Shown piece by piece: positions 22,458-32,000 of a stretch of DNA of 43,339 bases. Below the pieces are notes generated by a model that saw nothing but the letters and a program-made list of their open reading frames with translations, ran no database searches and was not told the origin of the DNA. Each line of letters opens with the position of its first letter. Position 1 is the first letter of the stretch. The stretch spans positions 1-43,339 of the forward strand of contig CAZVBH010000008.1 of the NCBI GenBank assembly GCA_964625275.1, in the 5' to 3' direction. The translations under genes were made by a program, and so were the position numbers. The DNA comes from UBA3775 sp964625275. Its GTDB lineage: Bacteria; Bacillota; Clostridia; Lachnospirales; Lachnospiraceae.

Positions 22458-23936
22458 TTACTTGTTGAAGTTCTTGTCAAGGTAATCCTGAACTGTCTGC
22501 TTATTTGCACTTACAAACTGCTCTACAGTTATAGGCTCACCATCTGTACCTGTCTCGATAAGACCACGAATCTGATAATCCTCTGAGAAAGAAATCTGTG
22601 ACCAGAGATCCATACCACGGTCTGTAGCATCATCAGCCATATCGATAAGAACATCAAGGTTCTGATCTGAGTAGCACCATTCTGAAGCCCATGTAGTATC
22701 ATCACGGATTGTAAGATCATTATCATACCAGTTCCAGTAATCATACATTACACAGAATACTAAAGCAGGTGAAACGCCTGTATTCTCAACACCTACAGGA
22801 ATCATGTAGTATGTACCTGTTGCAGCATTGATATTAGCATTTGTCTCAGCATTTCCACTAGGACCTACCGGCCAGTATACCATGCCATACTTGTCAAGGA
22901 AAGTCTCATCCTTATCAGCTTCTGCATTAATCCAAGGAGCAGCAAGCCAGAAACCAATGTTACCATCAGCCCAAGCATAAACATTATCATTCCAGTTTGT
23001 ATCACAATCTGAATCCCAGAATGAAACCTTGTATTCCTGGAACATATTGTAGATGAATGTAAGAACTTCTTCAGTTGCTGTTGAAGAAAGACTTTCAACT
23101 ACCTTGCCATCAGCATCAATATTTGAAAGACCGGCAATTGAAGTTCCGTTAGACATAAGAAGCTGCTCAAGCATTGTTGTCCAAGCACCTCTCCAGCCCC
23201 ACTGATCTGTAGCACCATCACCATCAGTATCCTGTGTGATTGCACGCATATCAGCAAGCCAAGCATCCCAAGTCCATTCTCCATTCAAATACTGCTCATA
23301 TGGATCTTCAAGACCATAGTTATCGATAAGGTCTTTGTTGTATCCAAGAGGGTAAGCAGAAATATCGATTGCATTAGCTGTGAAGAGATATGTTAATCCA
23401 TCACTTGTAAAGCTAAGTGTCTTTACGATATCTGATCCTTCATCTGAAAGAACATCCTTGTACTTATCTTCTACGAGAGAAGCCTCAGGGCTTTCCTGAA
23501 GTACATATTCAAGTGAATATGCATAGTTGTTAAGTACTGCTGAGAGACCAAACTGAAGATCTACCATGTAAATCTGAACATCAGGTGTGTTAGCCATGAT
23601 AGAAGTATTGATTGACTCAATTACACCATCCCATGTAAGGTTTTTGTAGTAAAATTCAACGTTATACCTCTGTTCGATTGTACGAACATTTTCAAGGTTC
23701 ATTGTTGCATCATCAACATCGTCAACGTTTGGATTGTCGTAGATGCTTGTATGAGCAGATGTATAGTACGATTCGTACCATGAGCCAATTAAAATGGTCT
23801 TTGTTTCATCCTGGTAAAGAGGGGACTTTTCAACTTCTTTCGTAGTATTATTGTCCGTCTTACTTCCACAGGCTGCAAGACTTACAACCATAATTGACAT
23901 GAGTAATAAGGCTACTGCTTTCTTAAAATAGCTCAT
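22458..23936 (-). CDS. extracellular sugar-binding lipoprotein of a CUT1 ABC transporter
   Basis: The 492-aa protein starts behind AGGAGG and has a lipoprotein signal (ALLLMSIMVVSLAA before Cys23). The mature part has family 1 solute-binding character: an aromatic-rich fold with ILIGSWYESYY at the start, NYGLEDPYEQYLNGEWTWDAWLADM, a calcium-loop-like DTDGDGATDQWGWRG stretch near residue 245, and a C-terminal helix-rich lobe (ENRGVSP-like hinge at VGVENTGVSPALV). It would capture an oligosaccharide at the membrane surface for the permeases encoded upstream. It follows the paralogous lipoprotein gene by 40 bp and is the last gene before a strong terminator. Confidence 0.9.
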   Translation of the reverse strand: MSYFKKAVALLLMSIMVVSLAACGSKTDNNTTKEVEKSPLYQDETKTILIGSWYESYYTSAHTSIYDNPNVDDVDDATMNLENVRTIEQRYNVEFYYKNLTWDGVIESINTSIMANTPDVQIYMVDLQFGLSAVLNNYAYSLEYVLQESPEASLVEDKYKDVLSDEGSDIVKTLSFTSDGLTYLFTANAIDISAYPLGYNKDLIDNYGLEDPYEQYLNGEWTWDAWLADMRAITQDTDGDGATDQWGWRGAWTTMLEQLLMSNGTSIAGLSNIDADGKVVESLSSTATEEVLTFIYNMFQEYKVSFWDSDCDTNWNDNVYAWADGNIGFWLAAPWINAEADKDETFLDKYGMVYWPVGPSGNAETNANINAATGTYYMIPVGVENTGVSPALVFCVMYDYWNWYDNDLTIRDDTTWASEWCYSDQNLDVLIDMADDATDRGMDLWSQISFSEDYQIRGLIETGTDGEPITVEQFVSANKQTVQDYLDKNFNK

Positions 23937-23976
23937 ATTATACCTCCTGTTAAAATTTTATTGATATCACAGTAAA

Positions 23977-25275
23977 TTACTGTGCCTTACCAATCGTTAC
24001 TGCTTCAATATTAAGAGCTGCACCACGGTCAGCTACACCAAAGAAATCACAATAAGGAGTGAATTCTTCAATATCCTTAGCATTGAACTGTTCAAGAATG
24101 TACTCATAAGTGTACTGAACAATTGTAAATGATTCATTTACCATAGCTCCATCTGTAGGAGTTCCGTCTTCATCATAAGTTAAAGGCATTGAGGTTGATT
24201 CTTCATAGTGAATATCAACAATTCCAGCGGAATTATAAGCCCAATTTGAACCATCATCAATTTCATTACCATCTTCGTCTAACTCAGGATAATTCATTGT
24301 TCTAAGATATGGATAAGCCTGATAGCCGTAATCTGTAGCTTCAGGATCGGCAACTGAATAGTAGATTGTAAGAACATCTCCAGGGCCGAAGGTTCCTTCA
24401 TAATATGTATAGCTGTCTGAAGGCTGGAATGAGAAAGCATCCTCATCCTGTGGCCACCATCCGCCATTCTGAACTGTGTTAGGGCTGATTACAACAACTT
24501 CGTCAGCAGGCTGCTTAACGCCATTTGACCAGTCACGAGCTCCTACACCTTCAACAGCGAAAGTAACTGTTGAATCAAGTGGAAGTGCATTTCCATCAGC
24601 ATCATAGCAGATGATGTTGTCAATGTACTGTGGAGTAGCATTTGCTGCTGAAGTATCCTCGATACTGTTAAAGGTAAGATAATTGCCTTCAGTTAAAGTA
24701 TCTGTAAGTTCAATTGTAACAGTCTTTTCAATAGCATCTTCTTTGTAGATTGAGTACTTAGTCTGTAATAAGGTATTGTTTTCACCAAGGTAAACATCTA
24801 CACTTCCTGATAAAGCATTAAAAGTATCACCTGAATCGATACCAAGGTCAAGTGTAATTTTAGTACACTTTGAAGCATTGTCTCCAAGGAGACCAACGAT
24901 ATCAATTGCAACTGATGTTTCACCACCATTTGGTCTGGTCATATATAAAACCTTTGAACCAAATTCATTTTCTTTAACTTCTGCTGTACATTCTTTGTCA
25001 CCTGTAAAGGTAGCCTCATTTACTATTGCAAAATCTGAAACACCATCTTCGAAATCAACGATGCAATCAGCAGAAATAGCACTATGGTCATCAGAACCGT
25101 CTGCATGGCTACTTGTAGCAGCAGAGCCTCCTGTTGTTGATGAATCATCACCGGTTGAGGCAGCTGTAGTTGGTGTAGTTGAGTTTTCAGTTGAACTACT
25201 GCTATCACCACAGGCTACAAAAGAACAAACCATTGCAGCTGAGAGTCCAAGTGCAATTAATTTTTTCTTAAACAT
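23977..25275 (-). CDS. surface lipoprotein of unknown function, paralogue 1
   Basis: ATG 25275 with AAAGGAGG gives 432 aa; the frame upstream of it has no ribosome-binding site. The signal ends at lipobox Cys22 (FVACG), followed by a Ser/Thr-rich linker of about 50 residues. The mature region shares a line of motifs with the next lipoprotein (25749-27065): FEDG...FAIVNE, MTRPNGG, GLLGDN, ICYDADGNALPLDS, DWSNGVKQP and GGWWP. The beta-rich, aromatic character and lack of any catalytic signature suggest a sugar-binding module, but I do not recognise a named family. A near-consensus promoter lies directly upstream, so it is expressed from its own start with the solute-binding protein. Confidence 0.85.
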   Translation of the reverse strand: MFKKKLIALGLSAAMVCSFVACGDSSSSTENSTTPTTAASTGDDSSTTGGSAATSSHADGSDDHSAISADCIVDFEDGVSDFAIVNEATFTGDKECTAEVKENEFGSKVLYMTRPNGGETSVAIDIVGLLGDNASKCTKITLDLGIDSGDTFNALSGSVDVYLGENNTLLQTKYSIYKEDAIEKTVTIELTDTLTEGNYLTFNSIEDTSAANATPQYIDNIICYDADGNALPLDSTVTFAVEGVGARDWSNGVKQPADEVVVISPNTVQNGGWWPQDEDAFSFQPSDSYTYYEGTFGPGDVLTIYYSVADPEATDYGYQAYPYLRTMNYPELDEDGNEIDDGSNWAYNSAGIVDIHYEESTSMPLTYDEDGTPTDGAMVNESFTIVQYTYEYILEQFNAKDIEEFTPYCDFFGVADRGAALNIEAVTIGKAQ

Positions 25276-25318
25276 AAATTCCTCCTTTAGCATACAAAGT
25301 ACGCAAAATAAAATTTGC

Positions 25319-25335
25319 ACAAGAGTACATCTTGT
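25319..25335. promoter_or_regulatory. 17-bp dyad at the transcription start of the lipoprotein 1 gene
   Basis: Perfect inverted repeat ACAAGA-gtaca-TCTTGT located 4-20 bp downstream of the predicted transcription start. It could be an operator or a stabilising 5' hairpin. Confidence 0.5.
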
Positions 25336-25345
25336 AATCAGAGTT

Positions 25346-25374
25346 ATTATAACTGAAATTCACAATTAAATCAA
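25346..25374 (-). promoter_or_regulatory. promoter of lipoprotein 1 and the solute-binding protein gene
   Basis: On the minus strand TTGATT (25369-25374), a 17-bp spacer and TATAAT (25346-25351). Predicted start near 25339, leaving a leader of about 64 nt. Confidence 0.8.
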
Positions 25375-25538
25375 TATATCAATTAAATAATTATGCACTT
25401 TTTATTATGATTTTTTAATAATTGAAATAAATGGCATTGTACTGTTATTTATTTTTCACTAAAGAGCATTTAAGAGCACATTGAAAATTTTCATGTAGTA
25501 AGTAATTCCAAAGCTATCTAACATAGTATTCTTATCAA

Positions 25539-25683
25539 AGCGGATATTCGCAATCCGCTTCGCTACTTGCTCATAACCTTAAAGCCACTTCGTGGCTCAT
25601 CAGTAGGAGTCCAGCCTCCTACTGATGCTGAAAAGTCATGTTACCCCAAAAGCTAGACTTTTAGGGGTAACATGACTTTTCAG
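25539..25683. repeat. cluster of four adjacent perfect inverted repeats
   Basis: Hairpins with short loops: 25539-25545/25553-25559 (7 bp), 25583-25588/25592-25597 (6 bp), 25598-25609/25616-25627 (12 bp) and 25628-25647/25664-25683 (20 bp, plus 5 more inner pairs). The last three abut with no gap. TATCAAAGCG occurs on both sides (25533-25542 and 25729-25738). No ORF lies inside. It looks like a compact mobile or structured non-coding element. Confidence 0.9.
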
Positions 25684-25691
25684 ATAAAGTT

Positions 25692-25726
25692 AAAAAAGTA
25701 CGGGGCAAGAATCTCAAGCCCCGCAC
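25692..25726 (-). terminator. intrinsic terminator of the paralogue 2 lipoprotein gene
   Basis: A 9-bp stem with one G-U pair (25718-25726 / 25698-25706) followed on the minus strand by six T. It closes the transcript that begins at the YesL end. Confidence 0.88.
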
Positions 25727-25748
25727 TTATCAAAGCGAATATTCGCTT

Positions 25749-27065
25749 TTACTCTGCTGCTGTTCCGACAGTTACATCAGCTACAGTATACTGTAAGCCC
25801 ATGTCGCCGATTCCAAACATAATGAGATACTGTGGCCAGTTAGCATAATAATCTGCTCTCTGGTCATCTGTAAGAGATGCATTATAATCAGATCCTGCAT
25901 AAGACTGATCATAGAGATAATTATAAACAGCTTCATCAATCTGTTCGTAAGTAAACTGACAAATTGTATGAGTCTGGTTAATGTAATTTGAAGGATCATC
26001 TACGAGATCACCATCTTCATTCTTTGTTTCAACTACATAAAGTCTTACACTAGCCCAAATTGCACCATCCTCCATTGAGTCCTGAAGACCCATCCAAAGG
26101 AATGGACGCTGCCACTCTGTTCCAGCACCTTCAGCATAATAAATAGTAACTACTGAACCGGGAACAAAAAGAGAAGGATCAATCTTTGTACAGCCATTAG
26201 ATGTTGCATAATCATCATAAACTGTACCTGTGAAATTAGAAACAGGCCACCAGCCGGTTCCTGAGGTTCCACCAAGTCCGAGAGAAACTTCATTTGTAGG
26301 CTCTTTAACCATATTAGACCAGTCAACTTCACCAAAACCTGAAGGTGCTGCCATTTCTACAGATGAATCAAGTGGTAAAACATTTCCATCGGCATCATAG
26401 CAGATAAGGTTGTCAACAAACATTGAAGCATAATTTTCTGTAGCTGTATCATTTGTCAAATTAATAACAATAATGTTATTTGCGCCTTCTACAAAGCTTG
26501 TATCTCCAAGGTCAACATTTATTGTCTTTGCGCGGTCTGTATCGAGATATACTGTCCAAGAGGTATCAAAGGATTCATTGTCTTCACCGGTATAGGTTGT
26601 AATTGTACCTCCTGCTGAAGCAAAGGTTCCTTCCTCAAGAACGCCGACATCAATAGAAAAAGATGCACATTTTGTAAGATTATCACCAAGTAATGATGAA
26701 ATATCAATTCCAAGTGGTGAAGTTCCACCATTTGGTCTTGTAACCATAAGCACGTTCTGACCGGCTACGGTTTCAAGCTTCATTTCATAGTCTGAATCAT
26801 GAGCTCTGTCACCTTCATTAACAATTGCAAATGCGGTATTGCCGTCTTCAAAGGTAATTGCACCTTCAGGAATACCATCTCTGACAAGTGTTGAATAAAC
26901 ATCATCACTTACTGTTGTATTTGCAACGGGAGTTGCTGTTGGGCTTGATGCAGAAGAATCATTACCGGTACTGTTAGAATTAGTACTGCTTCCACAGGCT
27001 GCCATGCTAAAGCCCATCACAGTGGTAATACCAAGTGCTGTAAGCTTTTTAAAATTAGCATTCAT
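25749..27065 (-). CDS. surface lipoprotein of unknown function, paralogue 2
   Basis: ATG 27065 behind GGAGG gives 438 aa, with a signal ending at lipobox Cys24 (SMAACG) and a Ser/Asn/Thr-rich linker. The mature part parallels the lipoprotein at 23977-25275: FEDG...FAIVNEG, VTRPNGG, SLLGDN, ICYDADGNVLPLDS, DWSNMVKEP and GWWP, so the pair arose by duplication. The two sections that differ most are the C-terminal thirds, where this copy has GTEWQRPFLWMG. No enzyme motif is visible; a sugar-binding role beside the transporter is inference. A GNRA-capped hairpin precedes its ribosome-binding site, and a strong terminator follows. Confidence 0.85.
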   Translation of the reverse strand: MNANFKKLTALGITTVMGFSMAACGSSTNSNSTGNDSSASSPTATPVANTTVSDDVYSTLVRDGIPEGAITFEDGNTAFAIVNEGDRAHDSDYEMKLETVAGQNVLMVTRPNGGTSPLGIDISSLLGDNLTKCASFSIDVGVLEEGTFASAGGTITTYTGEDNESFDTSWTVYLDTDRAKTINVDLGDTSFVEGANNIIVINLTNDTATENYASMFVDNLICYDADGNVLPLDSSVEMAAPSGFGEVDWSNMVKEPTNEVSLGLGGTSGTGWWPVSNFTGTVYDDYATSNGCTKIDPSLFVPGSVVTIYYAEGAGTEWQRPFLWMGLQDSMEDGAIWASVRLYVVETKNEDGDLVDDPSNYINQTHTICQFTYEQIDEAVYNYLYDQSYAGSDYNASLTDDQRADYYANWPQYLIMFGIGDMGLQYTVADVTVGTAAE

Positions 27066-27083
27066 AATTAAACCTCCAATAAA

Positions 27084-27111
27084 GCAATTCACCACTTTCG
27101 TGGTGAATTGC
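27084..27111 (-). promoter_or_regulatory. GNRA-capped 12-bp hairpin in the lipoprotein 2 leader
   Basis: GCAATTCACCAC (minus strand 27111-27100) pairs perfectly with 27095-27084 around a GAAA tetraloop, followed by TTTATT and then the GGAGG site. It could stabilise a processed 5' end to boost lipoprotein levels over permease levels, or partly terminate transcription from upstream. Confidence 0.7.
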
Positions 27112-27133
27112 AATTTTTATTATAATATTAGCT

Positions 27134-27151
27134 TAATAAAAGCTTTTATTA
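27134..27151. repeat. 18-bp perfect palindrome after the permease stop codon
   Basis: TAATAAAAGCTTTTATTA directly abuts the stop codon of the permease gene (27152). It is loopless, so in RNA it would be weak; it might be a protein-binding dyad. Confidence 0.55.
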
Positions 27152-28132
27152 CTATCCTACGATACCGCTTCGCTCAACACCTTCTACGAAATATCTCTGA
27201 AGGAATACATAGATGAGAATTACCGGTACAAGGTCCAAAATGATTGCCGCATTAAGATAAAGCTGATTAATTGTAGGTGAATTAATATCATATACATCAG
27301 CGACCTCAGCATAAACTGAAGATACCTTCATGGACATCCATGATGAAACCTGGAAAAGCTTTGTATAGAAGTAGTCATTGTACTGCCATACAAGAGAGAA
27401 TACTGATACAGTGATTACAGAAGGCATAGCATTTACAAGCATGATTCTGAAATATGTATAATATGCGCCGGCACCATCTACGAATGCTGCTTCCTCAATT
27501 TCCTTAGGAAGACCACGGAAGAACTGATTGAAGAGGTAAATATAGATACCTGAATTCAAGCCACAGCCAAGTATTGTCATAATGTAAATTGGCTTAATTG
27601 TCTTGAGCATGTTAATACCGGAGCCTGAAATAAGAGAAATAATTCCTAATATATCAAAATCCTTGAATACGATGTAGATAGGAAGCATTACTGCATGAGC
27701 AGGAATAACAATCATAACTACAACAAGTCCGAATAATAAATTCTTAAGTGGGAAGTTAAATCTTGCAAATCCATATCCTACAAAGGAACATACAAGAACC
27801 TGAATAACCATAAGGATAATATCATTTAAAAGTGTTCCACCCACTATCTTCCAATATTTCATTACTGCTATAACTGCTTTATACTTTTCAAGAGTAGGCT
27901 CTTTTGCGAAAATATAAACCATTGGATCAACAGCATCATCATCTGAGAAAAATGAATTTGACAGAATTTCAATGATTGGGCTAAGTATTACATATGCAAT
28001 ACCTATAAGTACCAATAATCTGAAAAGGGCAAAAACATAATCTTTAATTGTTTTCTTAATTCTAAGTTTTTCATTTGCATATTGCTGATCTTCTTTCAAC
28101 AATGCTCTTGATTTTGAATTGAAAATTGTCAT
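27152..28132 (-). CDS. CUT1 sugar ABC permease, MalG type (pair 2)
   Basis: This 326-aa protein has six predicted helices, beginning at VFALFRLLVLIGIAYVILSP. The coupling helix EAA-type loop EEAAFVDGAGAYYTYFRIML lies near residue 225 and the ending RYFVEGVERSGIVG is the usual MalG C-terminus (RYFVEGVxxGAVKG in relatives). It forms a heterodimer with the neighbouring MalF-type protein (gap 19 bp) in the cytoplasmic membrane. No ATPase is encoded in this operon, so a shared MsmK/MsmX-type ATPase elsewhere must power it. A GGGGGAAAG site marks the start. Confidence 0.93.
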   Translation of the reverse strand: MTIFNSKSRALLKEDQQYANEKLRIKKTIKDYVFALFRLLVLIGIAYVILSPIIEILSNSFFSDDDAVDPMVYIFAKEPTLEKYKAVIAVMKYWKIVGGTLLNDIILMVIQVLVCSFVGYGFARFNFPLKNLLFGLVVVMIVIPAHAVMLPIYIVFKDFDILGIISLISGSGINMLKTIKPIYIMTILGCGLNSGIYIYLFNQFFRGLPKEIEEAAFVDGAGAYYTYFRIMLVNAMPSVITVSVFSLVWQYNDYFYTKLFQVSSWMSMKVSSVYAEVADVYDINSPTINQLYLNAAIILDLVPVILIYVFLQRYFVEGVERSGIVG

Positions 28133-28151
28133 TATTAGCTTTCCCCCTTTC

Positions 28152-29069
28152 CTAATTATAGTAGAATGTACGTTTCTGAATCAATGCAACTACAATGAAG
28201 AGAACTATACATACACAAAGCATACTTACCAAAGCCATCGCACTACCGTAATCATAATTGATATTTGAGAAAATTTCATCATAAGAATATTCAACTATGT
28301 CACTTGCAGCAAATGCATCTACAACGGTATATACCAGACATGTGATGATATGTGGCATAACCATAGGGAATGTAACCTTCCAGAAGGTTTCATAAGCTGT
28401 AGCACCTTCAATTCTTGCAACCTCATAAAGTGAGGTAGGAATTGACTGAAGTGCAGCAATGAAAATAACTATCTGAATACCTGAAAGGTCAACGATTTCA
28501 GCAATTCTGTCTACGGCTGCAACTACATAATCGATAATGCCTGAAGGTAAACCGATATCTTTAAATAAAGCTACATAATAATCCAGATTGATGGTTGAAG
28601 ATGAAGCCTCAGAAATAGCTGCTGATTGTGAACTAATACCACCAATTGCTGCCTGTCTGGCTGTTTCAATTGCTGATGAAATAGCATCACAGCCCATAAT
28701 TACCGGAATAAAGAATATCGCTCTGAATATTGTTCTTCCAATGAACTTCTGATTGAGAAGCATTGCCATAAGAAGAGAGAATGTTAAAATCAATGGTACA
28801 TCGATAACAATATCTCTCATTGATGTAAGCAACGTCTGGTTAAAGGAAGCATCCTGAGTAAATATATACTTAAGATTTTCCAAACCAGTAAAGGTTGCAG
28901 AATAACCAGTCTTTGCATCAGCTGCTACATCACTTAATGAGAACTGAATAGTCATAAACAAGCTCTTAATATAAAAGATACAAAAGCCTATGAACCAAGG
29001 TAATATAAATGTGTAACCAGTGATGGCTCTTCTGGTTGCCAAAGTCATTTTTTTCTTTTTCTTTTCCAA
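28152..29069 (-). CDS. CUT1 sugar ABC permease, MalF type (pair 2), TTG start
   Basis: Translation most likely begins at TTG 29069: an AAGGAGG site lies 9 nt upstream, whereas the first ATG (29048) follows only a poly-Lys stretch with no site. The 305-aa protein has a basic N-tail, six helices, and the EAA loop YEVARIEGATAYETFWKVTF near residue 215. The large loop between helices holds an unusual Ser/Ala-rich section (SAIETARQAAIGGISSQSAA). It partners the MalG-type protein 19 bp downstream. It is located 14 bp after the DUF5696 gene, in the same operon as a second, different permease pair. Confidence 0.92.
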   Translation of the reverse strand: MEKKKKKMTLATRRAITGYTFILPWFIGFCIFYIKSLFMTIQFSLSDVAADAKTGYSATFTGLENLKYIFTQDASFNQTLLTSMRDIVIDVPLILTFSLLMAMLLNQKFIGRTIFRAIFFIPVIMGCDAISSAIETARQAAIGGISSQSAAISEASSSTINLDYYVALFKDIGLPSGIIDYVVAAVDRIAEIVDLSGIQIVIFIAALQSIPTSLYEVARIEGATAYETFWKVTFPMVMPHIITCLVYTVVDAFAASDIVEYSYDEIFSNINYDYGSAMALVSMLCVCIVLFIVVALIQKRTFYYN

Positions 29070-29083
29070 ATCAAGCCACCTCC

Positions 29084-32000
29084 TTACTGAATAACAAAGT
29101 CTTTAGCCGGAACCTGAATTCCGTCAACTGTAAATGCACTTGTTGAGTAGTTAACATAAATAACAACTCCGTTACTATAAGTAATCTTCTTAACAAGATT
29201 ATTGCTGCCCTCTACTATTTCATGAGAAACAATTTCAGCACTTGCAACCTTTGATAAAGCTGAGTTAACTTCAGTATAAATTGTGCTTGCTTCATCAATC
29301 CAGTTTACATAATTTGTAGCATACTTGTCATTAAGAGCTGTATACTTCATATCTGTAGCTGCTTCATATGTAAGTGTGAAGTGTGGGCTGGCACCATATT
29401 CAACACATTCAAGAATATTTTCAATCGAAGTTGTATCTGCACTGAGATTGATTGCGCTTCCTGAATAGTTAATAAATCCATGGATTACCATTTCATAGAA
29501 TGGAACCTCTGTGTCAACATAAGTATAATTATTATCGCCAATTGGTGCATTAATAATCTCATCAGCATAAGCAAGTGCATAAGCAAGAGGTGCATTAAGC
29601 ATTATGCTTGTACCATTATTAGAAGCATTCTCATCAGCATATTTAAGCATTGCTTCAATAATTTCCTTAGAAGACTCTCTGCTTATTACATTTGTCTTTC
29701 TCATATCTGAGTAAACAACTGTTCCGAGGTCTCTATAAGAAGTACCTGATAAGGTAAGCTTATTCATTTCATCAACTGATGCCTTAACATATCTTGGAAC
29801 ATACTTTGATGAAAGTACATCATAGAGATTTGCTTTGTAGCCGACTGAAGCTGAATTTGAATAAGTTGTAGGACCGCTCTTACCATAGGCTGCAACATAT
29901 CCTGCACCATAAATTCTTGCAGACTCAAGAGTATAAGGATATTCATCAGCTGCATAGGATACTTTTAAGATTGCCATGTCGCCATAAACTTTTCCGCCAT
30001 TGCTTTCAACAAGATTTGTAAAGCTTTCAAGTCCTGACTCTCCACCAAGCTTACTGATAACATCAATATTATCTACTGTTTCATGATAATATCCGTCATT
30101 CATCCAACCCTGGTAGTTTACAACAAGATTTTTAATATCTTTATCGTAGAAGCAATTAACAATTTCTTCAGCCTGTGAGAAGGTAGTCATAGGAATAACT
30201 GATTCATAAGTAATTCCAAGTAACTGAGCATCGCCCTTAACTGCACCGATTAAATCGATGTAAAGCTCTGTGTCTGCTTCTTCAGTAGACTCTGACTTTT
30301 CAAGATCTCCTTTTTGTTCAAGATATTCTCTATAGTAATTTGCCATTCCTGAATATCCTGAATAATCATCTGAAAGGAAGCAGTAAAGCTGAGTAATCTG
30401 TGTATCAAAGATATCATCATTCCATACTATGAAGGAATCTGCTGATGACATCTGAATTTCATTTTCAGCTCTAAGATAATATCTTGCATAAGCTGTATTG
30501 TAATTTGTCAAAGATGAAGACTGCTTACAGGTTTTATCATTAGCTGTCTGAACATGAAGCTCTGCAAGAGACTCGCCTCTTGAAATAATTACAAACATAT
30601 CACGATTGGTGGTATGAAGACCATAAACCGGAAGCTTAACACTTTCAGTTTCCTGAACGGAAATCTCAGTATCAAACATTACATCATCTTTTCCATAAAC
30701 AGATTCAGTATAATCAGATACACCATCACAGTTCACACTGTTAAGATTTATTAGAGAACCTGATCCGTTAGGTACAAGATAGTAGCCTTCAGCATTCTCT
30801 GTCTCAGGACCAACTACAAATTTGTAGGTCTGAGTAGAATTACCTTCTGAGCCATAAGAATCAACCCTAAGGAAATAGTCTACATCTAAATCGGCTGTGA
30901 ATGAATAATTATTTGATCCGTTCAAACTAGCTACAGGAGCTGATGATGAAGTATAATTTCCATCAGCATCTGTTGATACAAGACCATATTCATCACTTTC
31001 AATTTCGTAAACTGTTAAGTTATTATAATATGAATCTTCAGGTCCAAAGCCGGCTGCATTAAAGGTTACAGTAGCATTGCCTGCTTCACTGTCATAAACT
31101 GTTGTAACATTTTCGTCAACAGTCTTGACTGCGACACCATCAGTAGCGGTTTCATCAACTTCATATACATAGGTTGTATAATTTCCTGTCTCGGTCTGAT
31201 AATATTCAGCTCCAAAATAAGGAAGAACATCAATATATATAAGTGCTGCTCCACCACCCTCTTCAATGTGGTCAGTACAGATATTAACCTGAAGCTTTCC
31301 ATCAACGAGTGTATACTCAAGAGGAATTGTGAAATAAAGCGGTGTTGAATATTCTGTGCCTGAGGCATCCATTTCACGAATATAATCATCTGTTGTCCAG
31401 TTACAAACTTCTTCGAGAATTTCCTGCATGGTAGCCATCTTTCTCTTCTTAACACCAGAGTTTAATTCGTAAAAGTCATCAACATTTTTTGATTCAGTAT
31501 ATACATTTTTAATTTCTTTTGTATATCTGGTTCCATTAGCCTCATCATAATCCTGAAGCTGTTTGATAATATCATCAAAGGTTGCTTTAGAAATATAAGT
31601 TGGAACAGAACCTGTTTCACTGGAAAGATCACCAATCTGGTAGATTACTCTGATTCCATTTTCAATTTTTTCTACAGAATACTGAAGCTCCTGCTCTTCA
31701 GATGTAAGCTCAATATTTGTACAGTAATCATAAGATGTCATGGTTTCACGAGATGTTTCACCGGCAGCCTTATAATAGTATACAATAAGCTGAGACTGCA
31801 TATTTGAGAAATAGGTCTTATTTGCATAATCAGCTTCTGTAATATTCTGTGGATTAGAATAGGTTATTGTATTTTTAGTTTTATCATATACAGCAACCTC
31901 AGTTGTATCTTCGTTATAATATAACTTAAGATAATCATTTTCTTCAGCAAGGACGAAGCCCTCTGCAAGATCCTCCGGTCTGTTCGTATCACTTTTTGCA

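Larger units (their letters stand above)
25276..25748. other. 473-bp intergenic region between the two lipoprotein genes
   Basis: Contains, from right to left, the terminator of paralogue 2 (25692-25726), four adjacent perfect hairpins (25539-25683), an AT-rich section without visible features, and the promoter and dyad of paralogue 1. No ORF is seen. Confidence 0.75.

Noticed and set aside
24878..25369. 163-aa plus-strand open frame
   Set aside because: It is antisense to the lipoprotein gene with its signal peptide and strong ribosome-binding site; it has no start signal of its own.
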